Position numbers and translations under genes: made by a program
Notes under the pieces: generated by a model
Databases searched by the model: none
Seen by the model: only the letters and a program-made list of their open reading frames with translations
What the model was told of the DNA's origin: nothing
Shown: in pieces, positions 39,926-48,723 of the stretch
Numbering within the stretch: the first letter of the stretch is position 1
Layout of the letters: every line of letters starts with the position of its first letter
From: Methylobacter tundripaludum
GTDB taxonomy: Bacteria; Pseudomonadota; Gammaproteobacteria; Methylococcales; Methylomonadaceae
Length of the DNA stretch: 64,000 bases
Direction of reading: 5' to 3'
Assembly: GCF_002934365.1 (NCBI RefSeq)
Contig: NZ_PTIY01000003.1
Span: 62,001-126,000 of the forward strand

Positions 39926-41831
39926 TTTACATACGCGGGCAGATTTCGCCCCAGCAACGCTAAACGAAGCAGCGAGAACGGTAGAGCTTACCTGGTCAAC
40001 TGGAGCACAATCCAGAAGATTTGACGACTGGGACGACTGGATAGAAGAGCTGAGTATGAATCCGGCTGATGTCCGCATGGATTTTCTTAACTCTGGATCG
40101 GCGCCGCTGCTGGCAGATCACAACAATTATGGCCTTGGCGGCGTGATTGGTGTAGTTGAAAGGGCGTGGATTAAAGATGGCGTCGGTCATGCCGTGGTCA
40201 GGTTTAGCGAGCGTGATGATGTTGAAGTCATTTTTAAGGACGTAAAAGCGGGAATTTTAAAAAATATCAGCGTTGGCTACAAGATATACAAGATGGAAAA
40301 GCAGCCGCAAACAGAAACGCAAAGCGGACTGCCCATTTATCTGGCAACTGACTGGGAGCCTAAAGAAATATCAATAGTTCCAATCCCTATTGAAGGCGGT
40401 GCAAAAATCCGCAGCGAAGGGAATACAAGTTCCGTAACAATTATTAACAAAGAGGTTAAGGCAATGCCTAAAACAGTCGAAGAAAAAACGACCGAAACAC
40501 GGGCGGATAACGCTCCGGCTGTATCGGTTAAACCAGAAGCCAGAATCGATGAATCTGCTATCCGTGCAGATGCAGCAAAGCAAGAGCGTCAGCGTCAGGT
40601 GGACATTCGTAAATTTGCCCAGATGTCCCGTGCTGATGATGCTGTTGTTAATGGTTTCATTGAGCGCGGCGATAGCTTTGAAGTTGCAAAAGAGCAAATG
40701 CTTAAAAAATGGTCTGAAAAAGTTGACTCAGAAGCAACTCGCGGCGATGCATCAGTAACCACCGACGAAAAAGACAAATTTATCGAAGCGGGCGTTAACG
40801 CCATCCGTGGCCGTGCCGGTGTCGATAAGATGGATGCTGGCAACGAATTCCGTGGCATGCGTATGACGGAAATCGCCAAGTTGTGCCTTGATCGTGCAGG
40901 CGTGTCGTCCAGAGGTATGGGTGAACTGGAAATGGTAAAACGTGCATTCACCACCAGCACCAGCGACTTCCCGGTATTGCTTGAAAACGCCATGCATAAG
41001 ACCTTGCAAGGAGCTTATGCAACAGCGCCTGATACCTGGAGCCGCTTTTGCTCCGTCGGGTCAGTGACAGATTTTCGCGCTCACAACCGTTACCGCTTAG
41101 GGTCATTTGGCAATCTGGATGCGCTGGGCGAAAACTCAGAGTTCAAGAATAAATCGATCCCGGATGGAGAAAAATCAACCATCACTGCGACCACTAAAGG
41201 CAACGTGATCAATATCAGTCGCCAAACCATCATCAATGACGACTTGTCCGCTTTTATCGGCCTATCGAAAATGCTGGGACGTGCCGCGCGCAGGACTATA
41301 GAGGCTGATGTCTATGCTCTGCTTGCCAGCAACCCGCTTATGTCTGACGGCATTGCTTTATTCGACGCAGCGCATGACAACCTTGCAGGCACTGCGGCGG
41401 TTGTTTCTGTTGCATCTATTGAGGCCGCGCGGGTCGCAATGGCGAAACAAATGGACGTAAGCGGTAATGACTTCCTGGATTTGCGCCCAGCGTTATGGCT
41501 TGGCGGAATGGGTGCAGGCGGCAGCGCCCGTGTTGTCAACGAAGCGCAATATGATCCTGATACCGCAAACAAGCTGCAAAGCCCTAACAGGGTGCGCGGA
41601 TTGTTTAGAGATGTAATCGACTCACCGCGCATTTCTGGAAATGAATGGTATGTATTCGCCGATCCTGCCGAGTCTCCCGTTATCGAAGTCGCCTTCCTGA
41701 ATGGCGAGCAAGAACCGTTTTTAGAAAGCGAGCAAGGCTTTGAAGTTGATGGTCTGCAATGGAAAGTGCGCCTTGATTATGGTGTGGGGTTAAACGACTA
41801 CCGTGGCGCATACAAAAACGCCGGCGCTTAA
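39897..41831 (+). CDS. Prohead protease / major capsid protein fusion
   Basis: One 644-residue polypeptide with two head functions. Residues about 1-190 are a prohead protease of the HK97-S78-like type (PLLADHNNYGLGGVIGVVER, GILKNISVGYKIY, WEPKEISIVPIPI). A charged linker/scaffold-like segment (residues about 190-310) follows, then a major capsid domain (VKRAFTTSTSDFPVLLENAM, INDDLSAFIGLSKMLGRAAR, LFRDVIDSPRISGNEWYVFA). Self-cleavage would release the mature capsid protein. ATG 39897 follows AGGGG. Such fused genes are known in several temperate phages. Confidence 0.85.
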   Translation: MPKQTRQLPDLHTRADFAPATLNEAARTVELTWSTGAQSRRFDDWDDWIEELSMNPADVRMDFLNSGSAPLLADHNNYGLGGVIGVVERAWIKDGVGHAVVRFSERDDVEVIFKDVKAGILKNISVGYKIYKMEKQPQTETQSGLPIYLATDWEPKEISIVPIPIEGGAKIRSEGNTSSVTIINKEVKAMPKTVEEKTTETRADNAPAVSVKPEARIDESAIRADAAKQERQRQVDIRKFAQMSRADDAVVNGFIERGDSFEVAKEQMLKKWSEKVDSEATRGDASVTTDEKDKFIEAGVNAIRGRAGVDKMDAGNEFRGMRMTEIAKLCLDRAGVSSRGMGELEMVKRAFTTSTSDFPVLLENAMHKTLQGAYATAPDTWSRFCSVGSVTDFRAHNRYRLGSFGNLDALGENSEFKNKSIPDGEKSTITATTKGNVINISRQTIINDDLSAFIGLSKMLGRAARRTIEADVYALLASNPLMSDGIALFDAAHDNLAGTAAVVSVASIEAARVAMAKQMDVSGNDFLDLRPALWLGGMGAGGSARVVNEAQYDPDTANKLQSPNRVRGLFRDVIDSPRISGNEWYVFADPAESPVIEVAFLNGEQEPFLESEQGFEVDGLQWKVRLDYGVGLNDYRGAYKNAGA

Positions 41832-41902
41832 TATGGTTGGGTTTGGCGTTAGCTGAACCTAACATTTTACTTACCAGTTGAAACAGAATAGTAGGCAACA
41901 AC

Positions 41903-42574
41903 ATGGCTATAAATTTTAAACATTCCGGTGAAAATATTGATTACGTCAATGGCACCGGTGCCATCATTAAAAGTGGCGATCCAATCGTTATCGGTAACGC
42001 GCAAATTGGCATTGCCTTGGTTAATATCGCCATCGGCGCAACCGGTACGGTAAAAAAGGAAGGCGTTTTTGTCCTGGCTAAAAACACCAGCGATGCAGTC
42101 GTGCAAGGTCAGAAACTCTGGTGGGACGCAACGGCCAACGAGGTCGTTAACGCCCCGGCGCTTAACTCCTACTTTATCGGCTATGCAGACAAAGCAGAGC
42201 TGGCCGCAACAGCAACCGTGCATGTCGATCTGGAAGAATTCAGCGAAGAAGGCCCGCGTACTTTAACCCTGGCGGCAACCGGTGCACAAACCCTGAATGT
42301 AGGCGACTTCGGCAGCGGCGATTTGACCTTGCTGGCAACTAATACCGCTGCGCAGACGGTCAACATCCCCAGCGTAGCAACTATTCCGCCCGGCGCCAAG
42401 TTGATTGTAAAAAAGACCTCAGCCGATGCTTTTGCAGTGACGCTCGATCCAGCCGCGTCCGAAACAATTGCAGGCGGTGCCACGTTTGCCACGCTTGATG
42501 CGGCTAATGATTTAGGCCAGTTCGTGTCTACCGGCGCGGCCTGGGTGTTGATTAATTCAGTTATTGCAGCTTAA
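41903..42574 (+). CDS. DUF2190 capsid decoration protein with extra C-terminal domain
   Basis: A 223-residue protein. The first 110 residues are a DUF2190 capsid-cement domain (IDYVNGTGAIIKSGDPIVIG, TVKKEGVFVLAKNTSDAVVQ). The last 110 (LTLAATGAQTLNVGDFGSGD, IPPGAKLIVKKTSADAFAVT) form a second beta-rich domain of the kind seen on phage surface and fibre proteins. The two-domain form is longer than the usual 110-120 residues and may display an exposed domain on the capsid. Confidence 0.78.
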   Translation: MAINFKHSGENIDYVNGTGAIIKSGDPIVIGNAQIGIALVNIAIGATGTVKKEGVFVLAKNTSDAVVQGQKLWWDATANEVVNAPALNSYFIGYADKAELAATATVHVDLEEFSEEGPRTLTLAATGAQTLNVGDFGSGDLTLLATNTAAQTVNIPSVATIPPGAKLIVKKTSADAFAVTLDPAASETIAGGATFATLDAANDLGQFVSTGAAWVLINSVIAA

Positions 42575-42577
42575 GCC

Positions 42578-42991
42578 ATGCTCGGTATTGATGACGCCAT
42601 AACAGCTGTAACCACGCTGGCCGATAGCGCAATTAAGCGTATTTGGCCGGATGCCACAGAAATTGAAAAAGCTAAACTGGCAGAGCTATCACAAGAGATG
42701 CAGAACCAGTTTAATTTGGTTATGGGCCAGCTCGACATTAATAAAATCGAGGCGGGTAGTAGCTCGGTGTTTGTGTCGGGTTGGCGTCCCGCGATTGGCT
42801 GGATATGTGGGGCAGCATTGGCGTACTCGGCGTTGATTGAGCCATTCGCGCGATTTGTCGCAGTAGTTGCCTTTGGTTACGCCGGTATTTTCCCGGTTAT
42901 TGACACTAATATTACGTTGCAAATCCTGATGGGGTTGTTGGGACTATCAGGGATGCGGTCTTTTGAGAAAACAAAAGGCGTCGCCCGTTAA
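42578..42991 (+). CDS. Holin of the 3-TM family
   Basis: A 137-residue protein. An amphipathic N-terminal half (AIKRIWPDATEIEKAKLAEL) precedes FVSGWRPAIGWICGAALAYS and two more hydrophobic helices, the layout of Holin_3TMs proteins, which carry the SGWRP.IGW motif. It would make the inner-membrane lesion that lets endolysin out. It is followed at once by a second, unrelated holin. Confidence 0.82.
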   Translation: MLGIDDAITAVTTLADSAIKRIWPDATEIEKAKLAELSQEMQNQFNLVMGQLDINKIEAGSSSVFVSGWRPAIGWICGAALAYSALIEPFARFVAVVAFGYAGIFPVIDTNITLQILMGLLGLSGMRSFEKTKGVAR

Positions 42992-43004
42992 TCTTCTTTT
43001 GACT

Positions 43005-43346
43005 ATGGACAAGATGATGCCAGAAAAAGACCCGCTTTCATACACGCTGTTGACCTATGCCTGGGTATTCGCTCTGTCGTTATTCGGCGGGTGTGTTGGA
43101 TACTTGCGTAAGGTTAAGGCCGGAATTATCAGCCGGTTTAGTATCCATGAATTGTTGGGAGAATTGTTGATCAGTGCATTTGTCGGGGTAATCACCTTTT
43201 ACTTGTGCGAGTACGCGCAGCTCCCAGGTCCGCTGTCTGCGGCTTTTATCGGCATTTCAGCGCACATGGGTAGCCGGGCGATATTTATATTTGAGACGGC
43301 GGCAGATCGCGCGTTTGCACGATTCACAACAACAGGAAAGTTATGA
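43005..43346 (+). CDS. LydA-like holin (second holin)
   Basis: About 113 residues. YAWVFALSLFGGCVGYLRKV, FSIHELLGELLISAFVGVIT and AAFIGISAHMGSRAIFIFE match the LydA/holin superfamily III pattern with three membrane segments. The start is taken at ATG 43005; 43014 and 43017 are also possible. Two holins in tandem suggest a holin/antiholin pair. It overlaps the next gene by four bases. Confidence 0.72.
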   Translation: MDKMMPEKDPLSYTLLTYAWVFALSLFGGCVGYLRKVKAGIISRFSIHELLGELLISAFVGVITFYLCEYAQLPGPLSAAFIGISAHMGSRAIFIFETAADRAFARFTTTGKL

Positions 43347-43540
43347 CCGACATCATCGACCAAGCCAACGATTACGCCGAGAAAGAGCGCGAAATCGCTA
43401 TAGCTAACCGTATTCCGTTTACGCTGGATGCGGGCAAACCTGGCGACTGCGATTTCTGCGGCGAGTGGTTTGGGCGGCTTGTCGATGGCGCTTGCGTGCC
43501 GTGCCGCGATAAGTATCAGCCTCGTGGGGGCAGATCATGA
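43343..43540 (+). CDS. TraR/DksA-family C4 zinc finger protein
   Basis: A 65-residue protein. The N-terminal acidic helix (MTDIIDQANDYAEKEREIAI) and the zinc finger CDFCGEWFGRLVDGACVPCRDKY define small phage TraR/DksA proteins. TraR binds in the secondary channel of RNA polymerase and mimics DksA-ppGpp. Here the gene lies between holin and head-completion genes, so it could tune host transcription late in infection. Confidence 0.82.
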   Translation: MTDIIDQANDYAEKEREIAIANRIPFTLDAGKPGDCDFCGEWFGRLVDGACVPCRDKYQPRGGRS

Positions 43541-43902
43541 GTTTTGCAACCGCCTTTGCTTCGGCCGATGCTGTGATTATGTCAGCGCTGGGTGACGACA
43601 TCGTGCTGACGCCGCCTGTTGGCGCGGCTCTGCCGGTTAAGTGCGTGCTAGCATCCCGTCCCGGAAAAAACAATCAGGACGGCTATTCGTGGCTGGATAA
43701 CATCATTGCTAAAGTGGATGTTTACAGCGTGATCGTTGAGGTGCTAGACAATGATGTGCCAGGGATCTGTAAGGGTTGGTCAGCGCTGTATTTTGGTAAA
43801 ATCTATGACGTTTCAGAAGCCCTGCCAAAAGGCGATGGCGTGTTGGTCGTTATTTTAAATCAGCCGGGCAACACCACGGCCACAGCCAACGGGTGGAAAT
43901 AA
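43537..43902 (+). CDS. Head-tail attachment protein (gpFII-like)
   Basis: A 121-residue protein with the lambda FII-like pattern: FASADAVIMSALGDDIVLTP at the start, a central AKVDVYSVIVEVLDNDVPGI and YDVSEALPKGDGVLVVILN at the end. It completes the head neck after gpW. ATGA overlap with the zinc finger gene; one base before the next gene. Confidence 0.68.
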   Translation: MSFATAFASADAVIMSALGDDIVLTPPVGAALPVKCVLASRPGKNNQDGYSWLDNIIAKVDVYSVIVEVLDNDVPGICKGWSALYFGKIYDVSEALPKGDGVLVVILNQPGNTTATANGWK

Positions 43903-43903
43903 G

Positions 43904-44467
43904 ATGGCGATCACCGGTGGCTCAGATTTTGGCTGGCTCGATGTTGAGCTAAATACCAGCGACCTTGATCGGTTAGAGCTAAGCGTTTTATCGCCCGCCG
44001 CAATAAAACGCATCCAGTCGCGGGCTATTAATGAAACTACGGCATGGATAAAAAGCCGGTTGCTGCGAGAGCTACCCTCTGCAACAGGTCTCCCGAGAAA
44101 GAATTTATTAGGCAGGGTAAGGCAAGGTATGGCTTCGGCAAATCTGAATGCCATTATTACCGGCAAAGTCTGGCTAGGGATAAAGCCAATTGATGCGATG
44201 GCGTTAAAAGACGAAGGCGCAATCGATAGCGGTTATATGGCGGGCGGTTTTTATTTTAAGGGCGGATTTAAGGCTGTGACAAAATCCGGGCATACCGGAA
44301 TTTTTGCACGCAAATCAAAGGCCCGGTTGCCTATCAGACGCCAAAACGTCAGGATCGACAGTTTTGCCAATGAAGTCGTCCGCCGCCTAATCCCCCAAGC
44401 TGAGCAGCAGCTATCCAGCCGGACCCAGCGCTTAATCGGATTTGAGTTAGAGAGGGCGACGCGATGA
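43904..44467 (+). CDS. Minor tail protein Z-like
   Basis: A 187-residue protein. AIKRIQSRAINETTAWIKSR and LRELPSATGLPRKNLLGRV match the start of phage tail protein Z (head-tail completion in lambda). The basic C-terminal half has ARKSKARLPIRRQNV and FANEVVRRLIPQAEQQ. It overlaps the next gene by four bases. Confidence 0.68.
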   Translation: MAITGGSDFGWLDVELNTSDLDRLELSVLSPAAIKRIQSRAINETTAWIKSRLLRELPSATGLPRKNLLGRVRQGMASANLNAIITGKVWLGIKPIDAMALKDEGAIDSGYMAGGFYFKGGFKAVTKSGHTGIFARKSKARLPIRRQNVRIDSFANEVVRRLIPQAEQQLSSRTQRLIGFELERATR

Positions 44468-45009
44468 CCGCGCTTACAGTTCCCAGTTTTCATGCAGCTA
44501 TCAAAGCCACCATTGCCGCGCATTTCGGCGCTAACGTCAATACGGTTGAATGGTACGAGCAGGGTGATGAGGCAAGCGGACAGCCAAAACCGATAAAAAC
44601 GCCGGCCATTATTCTGGAGTTGGAGTCATTTAGTCCAGGCGACGATGTTGGCGACGGCAGAACGCCGTTGGACTGTCAAATTACGGCGAATTGTATCCTT
44701 GGAAGGTCAACCCCCGATTTGCAGATACAGACTAGCAACTTTGCGGCGCAATTTCTATCAAACGCCAGGAATAATAAATGGGGCCTTGCGCGTGATGCAA
44801 GTTTCCCTAGTAGTTTTACTGCTGGGCCTGGCAAGTTCGACCCTGAAAAAAACGGCTACGAGTCGTGGTTCGTGTCGTGGGACCAGACATTTTATTTAGG
44901 CGACAGCATTTGGGCGCCGTCAGGCATTGTGCCGTCTACCGTATATTTAGGGCAGTCGCCATTGATCGGCACTGGCAATGAAGATCAGTACATACAGGTA
45001 GCGCCATGA
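44464..45009 (+). CDS. Phage tail protein, probable tail terminator
   Basis: A 181-residue protein with HAAIKATIAAHFGANVNTVE near the start, then KTPAIILELESFSPGDDVGD and the central LDCQITANCIL strand. This is the fold order of Gp37/DUF1834-like and tail-terminator proteins that follow gpZ-like genes. No decisive motif; the call is from position between the neck and baseplate genes and general pattern. Overlaps both neighbours by four bases. Confidence 0.5.
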   Translation: MTALTVPSFHAAIKATIAAHFGANVNTVEWYEQGDEASGQPKPIKTPAIILELESFSPGDDVGDGRTPLDCQITANCILGRSTPDLQIQTSNFAAQFLSNARNNKWGLARDASFPSSFTAGPGKFDPEKNGYESWFVSWDQTFYLGDSIWAPSGIVPSTVYLGQSPLIGTGNEDQYIQVAP

Positions 45010-45497
45010 GCTTTGATGTAACTGAAATAGACCGCCGCATCAGTAACCTGATTCGCATCGGCAAAGTGGATCAGGTTAATTATGGCATTAGCCCGCCCAA
45101 GGCCAGAATTTGGATAGGCGAGGACTCTAAAGAGCGTGGATTTTTAACGGAATGGCTGCCGTGGTTTGGACTGAGCGCGGGCGAGGATAGAAGTTGCGAC
45201 CCGCTCGACGTAGGCGAGCAGGTTATGATTTTCTCGCCCAGCGGCGAGATGAATCAGGGCGTCGCGTTGGCTGGGATATTCCAGACCGCGCACCCTTACC
45301 CGGTCACGTCACCCGACAAGCACAACACCACTTACAAAGATGGCGCAGTAGTCGAATATGATCGGGTTGCTCATGCCTACAAAATAAATATTCCTTCCGA
45401 CGGGTCAGTTGTTATCACTGTCGGCAGGACAACTCTGGAGCTAAAAGACGGAGCAACGACGCTGACAACGCCGAAATTCGAGGGGCTACAATCATGA
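45006..45497 (+). CDS. Baseplate assembly protein V
   Basis: A 163-residue homologue of P2 gpV. The OB-fold start IDRRISNLIRIGKVDQVNYG, then ARIWIGEDSKERGFLTEWLP and CDPLDVGEQVMIFSPSGEM are typical. Its C-terminal triple-beta-helix repeat (TYKDGAVVEYDRVAHAYKIN, VVITVGRTTLELKDGATTL) makes the membrane-piercing spike. Four-base overlaps join it to its neighbours. Confidence 0.88.
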   Translation: MSFDVTEIDRRISNLIRIGKVDQVNYGISPPKARIWIGEDSKERGFLTEWLPWFGLSAGEDRSCDPLDVGEQVMIFSPSGEMNQGVALAGIFQTAHPYPVTSPDKHNTTYKDGAVVEYDRVAHAYKINIPSDGSVVITVGRTTLELKDGATTLTTPKFEGLQS

Positions 45498-45760
45498 GTT
45501 TCGGTATAGCGGTAAATACGACAGATTCTGCCGGTGGCGAACAATTAAACGGTGGGCAGTCCTGGTTTTTTGTCGAGTCCCAAAAAGTCATTCTTTTGGG
45601 CGATCCAGTTCAGGGGCATGGCACAGGCGCACATGCTGCGCCGGTTATGGCTGAGGGCTCGGCATGGATGACGCTGGGCGGCGTTCCTGTATGTAGGCAA
45701 GGGCATCTTGCTTCGTGCGGTCATGCGTCCAGCGGGCGCAATTGGTTTTTGATCTCATGA
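45494..45760 (+). CDS. PAAR-domain spike tip protein
   Basis: An 88-residue PAAR protein: VILLGDPVQGHGTGAHAAPV, MTLGGVPVCRQGHLASCGH and the terminal SSGRNWFLIS. It caps the gpV spike and coordinates a metal through the Cys/His residues. ATGA overlap with the gp25-like gene. Confidence 0.8.
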   Translation: MSFGIAVNTTDSAGGEQLNGGQSWFFVESQKVILLGDPVQGHGTGAHAAPVMAEGSAWMTLGGVPVCRQGHLASCGHASSGRNWFLIS

Positions 45761-46095
45761 TCGGAATCAACAACCAAACCGGAACGGCGTTGGGTGGCAT
45801 TGATCACCTCAAGCAGTCCATCCGCGACATTTTGACAACGCCTATCGGCACACGAGTCATGCGCCGCGATTACGGATCGCGATTGTTCGAGCTGATCGAT
45901 GCTCCTCTGAACGGAACAACGATTATCGATATTGTCGCGGCCACCGCTGAGGCGCTGGATAAGTGGGAACCGCGCATAAAATTGGAGCGGGTCGAGCTGA
46001 ATGGCGTAACCGATACAGGTAGCGTGGAGTTGACACTGTACGGAAAATATAGACCTGAAGGCAACCAGATTCGGTTAGATGGGATTATTTTATGA
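45757..46095 (+). CDS. Baseplate wedge protein, gpW/gp25 family
   Basis: A 112-residue protein starting MIGINNQTGTALGGIDHLKQ. IRDILTTPIGTRVMRRDYGS is the strongly conserved gp25-like motif, and the C-terminal strand is VELTLYGKYRPEGNQIRL. Matches P2 gpW. The start at 45757 overlaps the PAAR stop; four-base overlap with gpJ downstream. Confidence 0.9.
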   Translation: MIGINNQTGTALGGIDHLKQSIRDILTTPIGTRVMRRDYGSRLFELIDAPLNGTTIIDIVAATAEALDKWEPRIKLERVELNGVTDTGSVELTLYGKYRPEGNQIRLDGIIL

Positions 46096-47054
46096 ATTTT
46101 ACTCAGATTGATTTATCGCTGATACCGGCCCCCGATATAGTCGAGACACTGAGTTTCGAGGCGATAGTCGCCGATATGCTCGCCGATTTGCAGGTGCGCG
46201 ACAGTGCATTTAGCGCCTTATTGGAGTCAGACCCAGCCTATAAAATTTTGGAGATTGCAGCGTACCGTGAACTGCTGTTGCGCCAGCGCGTCAACGATGC
46301 GGCGCTGGCTGTGATGCTGGCTAAGGCTAAAGGCCCGCAATTGGATCAGTTCGGGGCTAATCCTATTTACAACGTTCAGCGGTTATTAATAACCCCGGCT
46401 GATCCGAATGCTATCCCTCCGGTCGCCGCAGTCTACGAGCAAGATGAGCCATTTCGTCGACGCATTCAACTGGCATTCGAAGGCATAACCACGGCCGGCA
46501 GTATCGGCAGTTACATTTTCCACGGACTGAGCGCCAGCGGCGATGTCGAGGACATTGCCGTTGATGCCGTGGAGTTCCATTTAGATGGCACAGGTTTAGT
46601 CGTGATTGATTATGCCGCCAATTTGATCACGCCGGAGCCTGGCATGGTGGCAATTACCGTATTATCCAGGCTGGGCAATGGTTCTGCCGATGCGCCGCTG
46701 CTAGCGTTAGTCGATACTGCCTTGAGGGCGGATAAAGTTCGGCCGTTGACGGATAGGCTAACCGTGCGCTCCGTGGAAGTCATCGATTACGTCATTGACG
46801 CTACCCTGTACTTTTATGACGGCCCCAGCAGTGCGACTGCATTGCAGGCTGCTGATGATGCGCTTAATGCCTATAAAGCCTCAGCCCGTAAAGTGGGCGA
46901 TGACATCACATTAGCGGGCATCTATGCGGCGCTTAAGCAGCCTGGCGTGCAAAACGTCGTTTTGGCGAGTCCTGTTTCCGATGTAGTGATCAGTAAGCAC
47001 CAAGTTGGATATTGCACGGGAATAACAATCACCAATGGCGGCGTAAGTGTCTAA
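46092..47054 (+). CDS. Baseplate assembly protein J
   Basis: A 320-residue P2 gpJ homologue: LEIAAYRELLLRQRVNDAA (coordinates about residue 55) followed by AVMLAKAKGPQLDQFGA, EQDEPFRRRIQLAFEGITTA and GSIGSYIFHGLSASGDVEDI. A gp6-like wedge subunit of the contractile baseplate. Overlaps gpI by eight bases. Confidence 0.9.
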   Translation: MNFTQIDLSLIPAPDIVETLSFEAIVADMLADLQVRDSAFSALLESDPAYKILEIAAYRELLLRQRVNDAALAVMLAKAKGPQLDQFGANPIYNVQRLLITPADPNAIPPVAAVYEQDEPFRRRIQLAFEGITTAGSIGSYIFHGLSASGDVEDIAVDAVEFHLDGTGLVVIDYAANLITPEPGMVAITVLSRLGNGSADAPLLALVDTALRADKVRPLTDRLTVRSVEVIDYVIDATLYFYDGPSSATALQAADDALNAYKASARKVGDDITLAGIYAALKQPGVQNVVLASPVSDVVISKHQVGYCTGITITNGGVSV

Positions 47055-47610
47055 TCTGCTACCGCCCAATGCTAATCAGCAAGAGCATGCGCTGGATGAT
47101 GCGATTTCCCGCGTGGGCAGCGTTCCTGTGGACATCGTTAAATTATGGAACCCTCAAACTTGTCCCGTGGCGTTTCTTCCCTGGCTGGCTTGGGCGTTGT
47201 CAGTTGATGAGTGGGACGAAACCTGGACCGAAACGCAAAAACGCAACACGATTGCCGTCAGCTACGAAGTGCATAGCCATAAAGGTACGCCGTTTGCGAT
47301 CCACACAGCATTATCGGCGCTGGGTTATGACAATGTTACGATCAATGAAGGCACTGTCAATTACTACAACGGTGCGCATACCTATGACGGCAGCTGGACG
47401 TATGGAGCTGACAGTGCGTGGCCGATGTTCGATGTCGTGTTAAATATCGGGTCGACTCCCGATGAGGCTATGATTCAAAAAATACGCGACCGCATTATGC
47501 GTTATAAAAACGCCAGATCGGTGCTGCGTAATTTGATATTTGCGAACTTATTTTATGACGGAACGTGGGCTTATGATGGGACAAAAAAATACAATGGCGG
47601 AGTACTGTAA
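47047..47610 (+). CDS. Tail protein I
   Basis: A 187-residue P2 gpI homologue. LLPPNANQQEHALDDAISRV, LWNPQTCPVAFLPWLAWALS and WDETWTETQKRNTIAVSYEV are characteristic; it links fibres to the baseplate. Start is GTG 47047, inside the end of gpJ. The stop and the fibre start overlap as TAATG. Confidence 0.88.
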   Translation: MSNLLPPNANQQEHALDDAISRVGSVPVDIVKLWNPQTCPVAFLPWLAWALSVDEWDETWTETQKRNTIAVSYEVHSHKGTPFAIHTALSALGYDNVTINEGTVNYYNGAHTYDGSWTYGADSAWPMFDVVLNIGSTPDEAMIQKIRDRIMRYKNARSVLRNLIFANLFYDGTWAYDGTKKYNGGVL

Positions 47611-48713
47611 TGGCTGATCTACCGGAAACGGCTACATATGATGTAGGTGTCTATCAAAAAGAAACTAACGATATTGCAATGGGCGGTCCCGACGGGAAAG
47701 CGAACGCGGGAATCAGAAATTTAGCAAATCGTACTGCATATCTAAAGCAGCATCTGGATTCTTTGGAGACTATCGTTCCTCAAGCCGAAGCGGAGGCCGG
47801 AACGGCTACAATAGTGAGAGCGTGGAATGCGCTACGCGTCAGGCAGGCGATTAATGTAGCCGTTGCGAGCGTCGTTAATTCGGCGCCTGCGGTGCTTGAT
47901 ACTCTGTCCGAATTAGCCGCCGCGCTGGGTAACGATGCCAGTTTTGCCGCAAACGTAGCTAACGCGCTGGCGCTAAAAGCGCCGATTTCAAGCCCGGCGT
48001 TTGCCGGAGATCCGACGACGCCAACTCCATCTCTATTTAATAATGGCGGATCTGTCGCCAGCACGGCGTTCGTTAAAAAAGTGCTGGGTAATTTTTCCGG
48101 GTATTATTATTTAGACGCTTCGACCGAATTATCGGTAACACATTTGGGAGGTTTCATAAATCTGGGGGGGAACACGCCCAATCAAATATATACGTTACCG
48201 GGATTGTCCAGCACATTGGATGCAACGATGTCCCCCGGATTATGGCTTTGCAATATTTCCGGTCAGCCCGTTATGCTTAAAGGATGGGAAAATGAAACAA
48301 TTATATCCCCACGAGGGGCCGGGAATACGCTGATATTAGCGGTAGGCGAATCATGTTTTGTCAGCGGTAATGATGCACAGAACTGGAACATCGGTGGATT
48401 AACACTGGCGATCGGCGTCGGTCAAACAAACAGAGACAAAACAGCAGAACGCGCTATGAATACGACGTATACCAACAGCTCATATTCACCCATAGCTGTG
48501 ACAATGTCGATCACTAACTCGGTGCAGGCGCATGCGATTATACGCGTCACGAACCCGTACACCGGCGAAATATGTGAAATTATAGGCAGCGGCTCTTACC
48601 TGGGCTATGACCAGGCATGCACGGTATCGGCGATAGTGCCGCCGTTTCACACGTATAGGGGGCTCACGAATATAGGGACGGCCTCGTTAATCAATTGGTC
48701 AGAACTTTATTAG
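47610..48713 (+). CDS. Tail fibre protein
   Basis: A 367-residue fibre. The N-terminal baseplate-binding part (TYDVGVYQKETNDIAMGGPD, GIRNLANRTAYLKQHLDSLE) is conserved among contractile phages, and the central segment holds a repeated fibre shaft (LDTLSELAAALGNDASFAAN, SPAFAGDPTTPTPS). The C-terminal half is the likely receptor-binding domain and has no recognisable relatives. Short compared with P2 gpH. Confidence 0.75.
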   Translation: MADLPETATYDVGVYQKETNDIAMGGPDGKANAGIRNLANRTAYLKQHLDSLETIVPQAEAEAGTATIVRAWNALRVRQAINVAVASVVNSAPAVLDTLSELAAALGNDASFAANVANALALKAPISSPAFAGDPTTPTPSLFNNGGSVASTAFVKKVLGNFSGYYYLDASTELSVTHLGGFINLGGNTPNQIYTLPGLSSTLDATMSPGLWLCNISGQPVMLKGWENETIISPRGAGNTLILAVGESCFVSGNDAQNWNIGGLTLAIGVGQTNRDKTAERAMNTTYTNSSYSPIAVTMSITNSVQAHAIIRVTNPYTGEICEIIGSGSYLGYDQACTVSAIVPPFHTYRGLTNIGTASLINWSELY

Positions 48714-48723
48714 GATCGCTTTT

